Origin: Orychophragmus violaceus
Taxonomy: Eukaryota; Streptophyta; Magnoliopsida; Brassicales; Brassicaceae
Direction: 5' to 3'
DNA length: 64,000 nt
Assembly: GCA_030180135.1 (NCBI GenBank)
Contig: CM058237.1
Location: forward strand, 106,097,904 to 106,161,903
Part shown: positions 11,739-21,122 of the stretch, piece after piece
How positions within the stretch are numbered: position 1 is the first letter of the stretch
Layout of the letters: every line of letters begins with the position of its first letter
The notes under the pieces: model-generated
What the model saw: only the letters and a program-made list of their open reading frames with translations
Told to the model about the DNA's origin: nothing
Databases searched by the model: none
Made by a program: the position numbers and the translations under genes

Positions 11739-11970
11739 CTTCTCTCCTTCTCCTCCTTTTTCTCTTCTCTCTCGGGCTTCTTCTTCTATCGGCTCCTCCT
11801 CCTCCTCCGGCTTCTTCTTCCTCCACGACTTCTTCTTCCTCCGGCTTCCTCCGGTCTTCCTCTTCTTCTCCTCCACCTTCTTCTTCTCCTCCTTCTTCTC
11901 CTTCTCCCCACGCTTCTCCTCCTCTTCCTCTCCTTCTCTCTTTTTCTTCTCTCTTTTTCTTTGTTTGTTT
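11739..11970. repeat. ~230-bp pyrimidine/purine strand-asymmetric tract
   Basis: The plus strand is almost pure C/T (CTT, CTC and TCC runs), the minus strand A/G. Long open frames here are low-complexity Ser/Pro/Leu or Glu/Lys/Arg and are not taken as genes. It abuts the LTR end at 11738, so its first bases could serve as a polypurine tract on the minus strand. Alternatively it is the purine-rich leader of a minus-strand transcript, because a TATATAA lies just beyond it. Confidence 0.85.
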
Positions 11971-12717
11971 TGGTGTGAGTAAAAGTGAACACCCCAAGCC
12001 TCCTTATATAGACAAAGCAACTCCAAGGTTGAAGATACCTGTCTAGACACTTTTCCTTGCCTATCCTAGCAGCCCTCCACGCCATCAGCTTCTAGAAGGG
12101 GAGAGTTCATTGAATCTTCTCCTTAGCTTCCTCTCCAAGTAACCATGACATGTGTCCTTTCTTCTAGAATAAATAGGTGGCGCCTAATGAGTTGTCCCAC
12201 TTGTCTCTTGGATGTCCAATATTGCCAAAACCATTGTACCAAAACGTTTCTAGAAGATCCTCAATCCCGAACCATTCCGACGTACCGATATTACTGTTTT
12301 CGTGTTTAATAATTTATAAACTTCTTAGCTGCTTCTATAAATTCACAAAGTCTCATTTTAAGATTCTATATGCTCTTATATGAATTTAGCAATTTTAATC
12401 ACCCCATTTGGACACCCGTAGCTCCGGTTATGCATTTTACAAGTTGCTTCAGTTTTATCGGTTTCCATTCCCGACAAACCGTTAAAATCATTGAAACTCC
12501 GTAGCCTCTGAAATAAATCTTCTAAGCTTCTTTTTAAAATATTATACTCTTTTAGAATAATTTAGCAAGTCGTTTCACCTCAACTGGACTCCCGTAGCTC
12601 CCGTAATGATTTTTACAAGTTTTATCGGTTCTATCGGTTTCGTTTCCCGATAGTCTGTCAAACTCGTTTAATCTCCGTTTCTTCCACGTCTGGTCTCCAA
12701 ACCCTCTCAACACGACC
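11971..12717. other. Unassigned AT-rich sequence with a possible minus-strand TATA box
   Basis: No protein signature. CTATATAAGG on the minus strand (around 12002-12011) is followed by the A/G-rich stretch at 11739-11970, like the TATA plus purine-rich leader of the LTRs here. It may be a remnant of another LTR. The region ends where gypsy gag similarity begins. Confidence 0.4.
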
Positions 12718-15278
12718 AGGGTTAATGAACCGGAAGTCGAAGTTGAGGATGGATAGGAGAAGGTGGGCGAGTCCTCGTCTCACGTGGCTCGAGATGAGAC
12801 CGGCCGTGAGGAGGATGAGGCTATGGGCGGTGGTGGTGAGCCATTGACCGCAGTCCCGAACATCGGTCAGATGTGGACCATGCTGAGGGAGGTCATGGAC
12901 CACTTAATGACATTGAACCAGAACATCACGTCTGGTCAGAAGTCGTTTGCTGAAGGGCCTAAGGGCAAGGTCGTAGAGACCAAGGACCTTAGTGAAGATG
13001 AATCGTACGTAGTAGTGGTAGAGTCAGCGGTTCCCAGAAAGAACCGAAAGGTGGACTACCTCAACGTTCTTGGTCACATCACCAAGTTGGGAACCAAACA
13101 CTTCAAGGGAAGTGCAGACCCACTTGAGGCCGATGAGTGGAAGTCACGGCTTGTCCAGAACTTCCGATCTACCCGGTGTTCCGAGGACTACTGGAAGGAC
13201 ATTGCGGTCCACTTCCTGGAAGGGGACGCGCATAACTGGTGGCTGTCAGTGGACAGGCGCACCAAGGGTCTCATTGACTTGTTTGCGGACTTTGAGATCG
13301 AGTTCAACCAGAAGTACTTTCCAGCTGAGGCTTGGGATCGTATGGAAGGCAAGTATTTGAACTTGGTCCAAGGCCGCAAGACGGTCCGTGAGTACGAGGC
13401 AGAGTTTGACCGTCTCAGACGATACGTTGGACGTGATGTTGAGGATGAGCCGGCTCAGGTACGCCGTTTCCTTCGCGGCCTGCGAGTGGAACTGCGGACC
13501 CACTGCTCCGTTTGTTCCTATGACTCAGTCTCTGAGCTGGTTGAACGAGCTGCTACTGTGGAGGCCAACATGGCTGAGGAGAACCGCGTTGGCACAAAGG
13601 CACAGGACAAAGTGGCCAGCCGACCCGGGAAGAACCTAAGGAGGAAATGAGATCAAGTGGGGGCCGATCGCCAATCCTCTGACCGCACGAGATGTACCAC
13701 GTATGGCAAATATCACTTGGGGGAGTGTTGGAAAGCCGGGAAGGTATGTGCGAAGTGTGGCAGCAAAGACCACGAAGTCACAAGCTGTCCACAGAAGGGG
13801 CAAGAAAGGGTGACAGAAAAACCATTGACATGTTTCCAATTTGGAAAGACCGGGCATTACATGCGTGATTGCCCGAAGCTGCAAGGTGAAAAGCAGAAGG
13901 CCCCAGAAGGAAACCGGGGACAAGAAGGTCACGCGGTTAAGGCCAAGGGCCAAGCCGGGACGCCCCGAGTCTACAACCTGGTGAAGGACGCGGCCGAAGT
14001 CGGCTCCTACGACTCGATCACTGGGACCGTTACAATAGGTGGTGTAGAGGCACTCACTCTATTTGACTCCGAGGCTACACATAGTTTTGTGAGTCCTAGA
14101 ATGATTGGGAAGGGCTTGTTTCAGAAGGAACAAACGGCCGGCCAAGGCATTGTAAATGCGGCCGGTGGGAAAGTGATGCATATGTTAGGGTTAGTCAAGG
14201 ACATTCCAGTCTCCATTGGGGGCGTGGACATGCCAGCTAACCTAGTAGTGGTCCAGCTTAAGAATCACGAAGTGATCTTAGGAATGGATTGGCTCGGACA
14301 AAACCGAGCCACCACTGAATGCCACTGAGGAAGGGTGAAGTTGGAACGACCAGAAGGAAGGGTCGTGTTCCAAGGAGTAAAACCAACTTCGGGGAGTTTG
14401 GTCATCTCTGCTATCCAGGCAGAAAGGATGCTGGATAGGGGATGCGAAGCATTCCTAGCCACCATCACCACTAAGGAAGTCGGGCCGGAGACAAAGGTCG
14501 AGGAAATCCCAGTGGTCAAAGACTTTGGGGACGTGTTCAAGGCCCTAGAAGGCTTACCGCCTGACCGGTCTGATCCGCTCGTCATTGAGCTAGAACCCGG
14601 GACTAAACCTCTCTCCAAGGTGCCATATAGAATGGCACCAGCCGAGATGGCTGAGCTGAAGAAGCAGCTGGAAGAACTGCTAGACAAAGGCTTTATTAGG
14701 CCAAGTAGTTCTCCTTGGGGGGGCACCCGTTCTATTCGTCAAGAAGAAGGACGGAAGCCTTCGGTTGTGCATTGACTACCGAGGCATAAACCGGGTTACT
14801 GTGAAGAACAAGTACCCGTTGCCTCGGATAGATGAATTGTTGGATCAATTAAAGGGTTCAACGGTGTTTTCCAAGATTGATCTGGCTTCGGGATACCATC
14901 AAATCCCGATAGCACCAGAGGACGTGAGGAAAACAGCGTTTAGAACTCGGTATGGTCACTATGAGTTGTGGTCATGCCATTTGGTCTAACCAATGCACCA
15001 GCTGCGTTCATGAAGATGATGAATGGTGTCTTTAGGGAATGGTTGGACAAGTTCGTTATCATATTCATTGATGACATCCTTGTCTATTCCTAGAACCGGA
15101 AGGAACATGGTGAACACTTAAGGATCATGATGGAAACCCTAAGGGCACAAAAGCTCTACGCCAAGATCAGCAAGTGTAGCTTCTGGCAAAAGAAGATCGG
15201 GTTCCTAGGACACATTGTGTCAGACGAAGGTGTCTCAATTGATCCGGACAAGATCCGATCAATTGAAGAGTGGCCGCT
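12718..15278 (+). pseudogene. Gypsy gag-protease-RT fragment (broken)
   Basis: Gag begins mid-gene; the conserved Met codon before Gly-Glu-Ser-Ser-Ser is GTG here (12763). In order: retrotransposon Gag core (TRCSEDYWKDIAVHFLEGDA at about 13171), zinc-knuckle region, protease with LFDSEATHSF (about 14060; DSG is changed to DSE), and RT with CIDYRGINRV and FIDDILVYS. Breaks: TGA at 13648-13650, TGA at 14326-14328, an added G in a G-run near 14717, a 1-bp loss near 14970, and TAG just after FIDDILVYS. In the second knuckle a Cys has become Phe. There is no intron at the Gag-protease junction (about 14028). It is cut at 15278 by an LTR piece, with RNase H and integrase missing. Confidence 0.85.
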
Positions 15279-15520
15279 GTAGTTTCCCCCAACCGGCCTA
15301 AGGAAGATAGGACAGGCTATGGGACCAGAAAACATGAACGGGAAGTCCGGAGAGACTAAACCAAGTGTCCCATAGGCGTTTTAGGGCTGAGACTCAGATG
15401 GAAGGAGCTCAGCCAAGTGTGAGAATAAGGAAGTCAGCTCAGCTGAGCTGAACAGTCCAGCTGGTCAGCTAGGTCAGCTGGCAACCAGCTCAACTCAGCT
15501 GGCCGGAGTGTTAAGCACTC
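15279..15520 (+). repeat. 5' fragment of a plus-strand gypsy LTR
   Basis: It starts TGTAGTTTCCCCCAACC and matches the first ~240 bp of the LTR at 19058, including the AGCTGA-rich U3, but stops before the palindrome and TATA box. There is no polypurine tract before it: RT sequence runs straight into it. Its right end joins Gag-end sequence at a short CTC microhomology. Confidence 0.8.
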
Positions 15521-15552
15521 AGGGGAGGCCGGCTCATATGACGCGATTACTG

Positions 15553-15654
15553 GTACGTTACTGGAACCCTAACCTTCTTCAATATTTGAATAATGCATTG
15601 CATCATATTGGGGAAAAAGCGGGATGCGCTTACACATTTGAGGGCGATGTGTAG
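15553..15654 (+). other. Putative 102-nt intron at the Gag-protease boundary
   Basis: ACTG|GTACGT at the left and GATGTGTAG|GGACCG at the right. Deleting it gives exactly the junction of the intronless copies at 14028 and 22580, in frame from Gag to protease. If retained, the Gag frame meets TAA at 15570-15572 just after Leu-Glu-Pro. The acceptor lacks a strong pyrimidine tract. Homologous to the 88-nt insertion at 6877-6964. Confidence 0.68.
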
Positions 15655-18600
15655 GGACCGTTTTGATAGGCGGTGTAGAGACACTGACCTTGTTTGATTC
15701 CGGGGCTACACACAGCTTTGTGAGTCCCGGGATGATTGGGAAAGGCTTGTTCCAAAGTGAACAAGCAGCTGGCCAAGGCATTGTGAATGTCGCCGGTGGG
15801 CAAGTGATGCCTATGCTAGGGTTAGTCTGTGATGTGCCTGTCTCCATTGGAGGTGTGAGCATGCCGGCTGACCTAGTGGTGGTCCAACTCAAACACCACG
15901 AAGTGGTCTTGGGTATGGACTGGCTCGGCCACAACCGAGCCACCATCGAATGTCACCAGGGAAGGGTGAAATTCGAGAGGCCTGAGGGAAAGGTAGTGTT
16001 CCAAGGAATACGGCCAACCTCGGGAAGCTTGGTCATCTCTGCTATCCAAGCGGAGAAGATGTTGGCTAAGGGATGTGAAGCATACTTAGCTACCATCACG
16101 ATCAAGGAAGTCGGGCCAGAGGCTAAGATTGGGGAGATCCCAGTGGTTAAGGACTTTGAGGACGTATTTAGTCCATTAGAGGGCTTAACGCCTGACCGGT
16201 TTGATCCGTTCGGCATTGAACTTGAACCCGGAACTAAACCCTTATACAAGGCGCCTTATAGAATGGCCCCAGCCGAGATGGCTGAGTTGAAGAAGCAGTT
16301 AGAAGAACTGTTGGACAAGGGCTTTATTTGGCCGAGCAGTTCTCCTTGGGGAGCGCCTGTCTTATTCGTCAAGAAGAAGGACGGGAGCCTCCGCTTGTGC
16401 ATAGACTACCGAGGCATCAACCGGGTTATTGTCAAAAACAAGTACCCATTGCCTCGGATAGAAGAGTTGTTAGACCAACTCAAGGGTTCGACCGTGTTCT
16501 CCAAGATCGACCTCGCTTCGGGATACCACCAAATCCCGATAGCACTAGAGGACGTGAGGAAGACCGCATTTAGGACTCGGTATGGACACTACGAGTTCGT
16601 ATTCATGCCGTTCGGTCTAACAAACGCACCGGCCGCGTTCATGAAGATGATGAACGGTGTCTTTCGGGAATGGTTAGACAGTTTTGTCATCATATTCATT
16701 GATGACATCCTTGTTTACTCCAAGAACCCTAATGAACATCGGGAACATCTTAGGATCGTGTTGGAGAAGCTGCGGGAACAGAAGCTCTATGCTAAGCTAA
16801 GTAAATGTAGCTTCTGGCAAGAGCGGATTGGCTTCCTAGGGCATATAGTGTCGGCGGAAGGAGTAGCAGTTGATCCGGAGAAGATCCGGTCAATTGAAGA
16901 TTGGCCAAGGCCGAGAAATGCGACCGAGGTCCAAAGCTTTCTTGGTCTGGCCGGCTATTACAGACGTTCTGTCCATGGGTTCGCTAGTATGGCCAAGGCC
17001 ATGACAAAGCTGACCGGGAAAAACGTGAAGTTTGAGTGGACTGAGGCCGCGGAGAAGAGTTTTACGGAACTCAAGGAGATGTTGACTAAGGCGCCAGTCC
17101 TGACCCAACCCCAAGATGATGTGCCTTACGTGGTATACACGGATGCGTCAATCAATGGGTTGGGATGTGTGTTGATGCAAGAAGGGAAAGTGATTGCATA
17201 TGCTTCAAGGCAATTAAGGAAACATGAGGGGAACTATCCCACTCATGATCTTGAGATGGCCGCAGTAGTTTTTGCACTTAAGATCTGGAGATCTTATCTC
17301 TACGGAGCAAAAGTGCAACTATTTACGGACCATAAGAGCCTAAAGTATGTGTTCACCCAACCTGAGCTTAACCTTCGTCAAAGAAGATGGATGGAACTAG
17401 TGGCCGATTACGATCTGGACATTACTTACCATCCAGGAAAGGCCAACCTCGTGGCCGACGCCTTAAGTAGGAAGAGGACCGAGGTGGCTATTGGACGGGA
17501 TGCAGAGACCTTGGTCGGAATGGTCCGTTCCTTGCGTCTCAATGCATTGACCGTAGGAGAGGAGCCAGTTGGCTTAGGGGCAGCGGACCAAGCAGATATT
17601 CTTACTAAAGTCCGGCTTGCTCAGAAGGATGATGAGGAGTTGGTGAAAGCCGCTGAGAACAACCATACGGAATACCAAATCTCCAACAATGGGACGATTG
17701 TGGTAAATGGCCGAGTCTGTGTGCCAAACGTATGAGAACTGAAGGAAGTCATCTTACGAGAGGCTCATCAGTCTAAGTTCTCAATTCATCCCGGCCAAAC
17801 CAAGATATACCATGACCTCAAATGGTACTATCATTGGGTTGGGATGAAGCGTGATGTAGCTGGTTGGGTAGCCAAGTGTCCAACCTGTCAGCTAATCAAG
17901 GCTGAACGCCAAGTCCCGAATGGTCTGCTACAAAGTCTTCCCATTCCGGAATGGAAATGGGATAACATAGCTATGGACTTTGTGACCGGTTTGCCTACGA
18001 CCCGGAACAGGCGAGATGCCAACTGGGTTGTGGTAGATAGGCTCACGAAATCCGCCCACTTCTTGGCCATCAAGAAGACGGACGGAGTGGGGAAGTTGGC
18101 TGAGTTATACATTGATGAGATCGTGAGACTTAATGGGATCCAATCAAATATAGTTTCAGACAGGGACGGCCGGTTTACTTCTTATTTCTGGCAAGCCTTC
18201 CAAAAGGCCCTGGGAACGAGAGTGAACATGAGTACGGCTTACCATCCCCAGACGTACGGTCAATCCGAAAGGATCATACAAACCCTAGAAGACATGCTAA
18301 GGGCGTGTGTTCTTGAATGGGGCGACTCATGGGAGAAGTTTCTACCCTTGACCGAGTTTGCGTATAACAACAGTTATCACACAAGCATCAGAATGTCGCC
18401 TTATGAGGCTTTGTATGGGCGGCCTTGTCGAACTCCACTATGCTGGACTGAGGTTGGAGAGTCAAGTATAGTTGGCCCAGACATAATAGAGGAAACAACG
18501 AAACGAATCTGATTCCTCAAGGCCAAGATGAAAGAAGCTCAAGACCGTCAAAAGAGCTATGCAGACAAGAGAAGAAAGGACATGGAGTTCAAAGTAGGCG

Positions 18601-19043
18601 ACCAAGTCTACTTGAAGATGATCACTTTCAAGGGTCGGGCCAGGGTTTCCAAGCGTGGTAAGCTTGATCCCAGATATTTGGGACCATTCCGAATCATTGA
18701 ACAGGTTGGGGCGGTCGCCTATAAGTTGGATTTTCCAAGTGAGATGGACGCATTTCACAACGTGTTCCATGTCTCACAGTTGCGCAAATGCTTAGGGGAT
18801 CAAGACATAGTTGAACCTGAGATTCCAAGGGAACTTAGGCAAAACTTGACCATCGAAATCCGGCCACTCCGAATCCTAGATAGGATGGAAAAAGCAACCC
18901 GAAATAAAGTGGTACAAATGGTCAAAGTGGAATGGATCCACAATGGGACCAAGGAGATTACTTGGGAAACCGAGAATAGGATGAAGGCCGACTATCCAGA
19001 GTGGTACAAAAACCATGACGCGGATTCGGGGACGAATCCATTT

Positions 19044-19057
19044 AGAGGGGGGAGACT
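19044..19057 (+). other. Polypurine tract
   Basis: AGAGGGGGGAGACT directly before the LTR start. It is also translated as part of the Pol C-terminus, since no stop precedes it. Confidence 0.85.
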
Positions 19058-19309
19058 TGTAGTATCCCCCAACCGGCCTAAGGAAGATAGGACGGGATAT
19101 GGGACCAGAAAACATGAACGGGAAGTCCGGAGAGACTAAACCAAGTGTCCCATAGGCGTTTTAGGGCTGAGACTCAGCTGGAAGGAGCTCAGCCAAGTGT
19201 GAGAATAAGGAAGTCAGCGCAGCTGAGCTGAACAGTCCAGCTGGTCAGATAGGTAAGCTGGCAACCAGCTCAACTCAGCTGGCCGGAATGTTAAGCTCTT
19301 GGGCCAGCT

Positions 19310-19334
19310 GGTCAGCTAGTGACACTAGCTGACC
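19310..19334 (+). promoter_or_regulatory. 25-bp U3 palindrome
   Basis: Arms GGTCAGCTAGTG and CACTAGCTGACC around a single A, perfect. It lies about 95 bp upstream of the TATA position. The truncated LTR at 25985 carries the identical element at 26258-26282. Confidence 0.6.
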
Positions 19335-19430
19335 AAGCGGTTACCAAGCGAAGGGGCACCAGCAAGAGTTGCACCCATTCGGTCCACAACTCACACCCTT
19401 TCTCCCTTGGAAGTTGGTGCATGGAAGAGC

Positions 19431-19440
19431 CTAAAAATAG
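19431..19440 (+). promoter_or_regulatory. Mutated LTR TATA box (CTAAAAATAG)
   Basis: The paralogous LTR has CTATAAATAG at 26379-26388, as do most other LTRs here, so the T has become A in this copy. It lies about 180 bp before the exon-1 ATG. The change should weaken the promoter that would drive copy 2. Confidence 0.6.
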
Positions 19441-19620
19441 GCCTCCCCTTGGTCATTTTTGCACACACCCACAAGGCATAGAAACACTCCGAATTCTCCA
19501 AAGGCACAAGGCCATAAATCGAGAGTTTTAGAGAGAGAGAGGAGCCGGAATCTCCAAGAGAAGGCCGACGGTTTGAAGAGGAGTTTGGTGGTGGTTTAAA
19601 GCGCAAGGAAGGGAGGAAAG

Positions 19621-19671
19621 ATGGCTGGAGAGGCATCAATCACCCATGGCAAGACCACGACCACATCTAAG
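19621..19671 (+). CDS. gag: LTR-encoded first coding exon of gag (17 codons, predicted)
   Basis: ATG at 19621 is the first ATG downstream of the TATA position and has a favourable context (AAAG before, G after). It encodes MAGEASITHGKTTTTSK and ends at AAG|GTTAGA, a donor-like site. The acceptor at 21122 (TTTTCAG|GTTGG) joins it in frame to the open Gag frame, which otherwise has no ATG before 21327 and an upstream stop at 21087-21089. LTRs of other families keep a 17-codon exon at the same place (29535-29585; 61629-61679). An alternative is that Gag starts at 21327 and this is only an upstream peptide. The truncated LTR has a copy at 26569-26619. Confidence 0.6.
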
Positions 19672-21122
19672 GTTAGAGTCCGGTTCATTTCTTCTCGGCC
19701 TTGGCCAAAACCCTAGCGGCCAATGGCCGGGTGTCTATGGCCGGAATTCTCTTCTTCCTATGTTCTAAAATGCCGCTAAATCCTTGTTGCACGACCGGCC
19801 ATAAGGCCCTGGTCGTGGGCGATTGGCTAGACGGTTAGTCGCGTTTCCTAAGCGCTAGAATGGTCCAAAGATCATGACTGCTTCGAACGGTTTAGCGGCT
19901 CGTCGGGAGGACGGTAAGCCGAGAACCGAGAGGCCAAAGTATGATCGGCCAAAAAGGCGTGAACTCGGTCCAAGAGGAATGGCCGTGGATCGCGAGACGT
20001 AACCGTACGTCAACATGCCGGTACGCGATGCGCACGATCGCGGATAGCCCACGGGTTGTCACAAGCAATCGCTGGCCGCAGTAGCACCTACGGACCGAAG
20101 GAACGATCGCGATCGTCCGCGGTAACGATCGCGTCCGTTCGTACGAAGGGTCGCGCCCGTTCGCGGATACGCGACCGTACCGCAAGACCGACCGCGTAAT
20201 GTTCACGGTTCGTTCCTCGTTGACGCAGTGCATAGGCGCACGATCGTTCGTCAAGCCAGCAGTACGCGTACGTATCGATCCATCCGCGCGACCGTAAGGT
20301 CTAACGTGCGATAGAATTATGCGTCCGTCCCGGTACGCTATACGACCGTGAAGCTATCCGCGCGCTAACGTCCGGACGCTCGCGATCAAAGCGCCACGGC
20401 CGTAAGTCCACGCATCCGTCTATAGACCGTACGCCGAGAACGCGCGATCACACGCTCACGCCCGTGAGCCGAGTGTGCTTGCGGTTCATCATAACGTGTA
20501 ACGGGAATAAGCGATTTTGCTTGGGAAACTTAGAAGTATAATAAGAAATACTTGTATAAAAACAGTTCATGGGATCATATAGAAATGTCGTTTGCTAGGT
20601 TGCATGAAAAATGAATATGAATTGATTATGGAAATCTCATGAACTTGTTTTGGCTTTCAGGTGATCATGATAATGATCGGGCTTAGGCGCGGACAAGACT
20701 TGGGGCGAGTGGTGATTAGTTATGGATAGACATTGTTAGGACCGAATACTTTGCATAATGCGATTGATACTACATTTGTATTTGGTACCTTTATTATTAA
20801 TAAAATGTCTATTTTGCCTTAGTCTATATGTGAATCGAAATTGTTGAATGAATGAGATTGAAAAATCGTTTAAGTATGAATAAAACGGGCTTGAGGTTCA
20901 TAAAGAAACCTCAAGATGAATTGGCTAAGTAGTGGCAAACCTTACCAGCCCTATGGCCGGGATAGGCCTTGTCAAGTTGGTATCAGAGCGGAGTTATTTC
21001 CTAGGCTTGGGTTAGGGGCTACACCACTCGTCCGGGGTCCGAATTGTCCGCATAGAAATGTTAGACTTGTTTAGGACTTGAGGATTTGATTGGATATATG
21101 TATTTTCTTGTTGAATTTTCAG
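19672..21122 (+). other. Predicted gag leader intron (1451 nt) spanning the LTR end and primer site
   Basis: Donor AAG|GTTAGAG in the LTR; acceptor after a T-rich stretch (TTTTCTTGTTGAATTTTCAG). It contains the rest of the LTR, the primer-binding site (20978) and the short leader. Splicing would remove the primer site, so the spliced RNA could be translated but not used normally as reverse-transcription template. This is inferred from sequence only. Confidence 0.58.
20978..20989 (+). other. Primer-binding site, initiator Met tRNA type
   Basis: TGGTATCAGAGC, three bases after the LTR end. It fixes the 5' end of the internal region of copy 2. Confidence 0.88.

Larger units (their letters stand above)
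15521..19139 (+). pseudogene. Gypsy Gag-end/Pol copy 1 (protease, RT, RNase H, integrase, chromodomain)
   Basis: It starts in the last codons of Gag, then has a 102-nt GT-AG insertion, protease (LFDSGATHSFVSP), RT with intact SKIDLASGYHQ (catalytic Asp) and FIDDILVYS, RNase H (VVYTDASINGLG), integrase with HHCC (CPTC at about 17880) and DDE (AMDFVTGLP, SDRDGRF), then a chromodomain-like end (VVQMVKVEWIHNGTKEITWE). That end and the LLQSLPIPEWKWDNI motif place it among chromoviruses, most like Tekay/Del; the clade is an inference. Stops: TGA 17733-17735 (Trp in copy 2) and TGA 18510-18512 (shared with copy 2). The frame runs through the polypurine tract and ends 82 nt inside the LTR. Confidence 0.88.
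19058..20974 (+). repeat. Shared LTR between gypsy copies 1 and 2 (1917 bp)
   Basis: It starts TGTAGTATCC after a polypurine tract and ends TTGTCA three bases before a primer-binding site. It is therefore the 3' LTR of copy 1 and the 5' LTR of copy 2. It contains an AGCTGA-rich U3, the 25-bp palindrome, a mutated TATA box, a first coding exon at 19621, a CpG-dense part (about 19980-20460) and an AT-rich end. Confidence 0.9.

Noticed and set aside
11661..12085. Ser/Pro/Leu- and Glu/Lys-rich open frames
   Set aside because: Low-complexity translations of the pyrimidine/purine tract.
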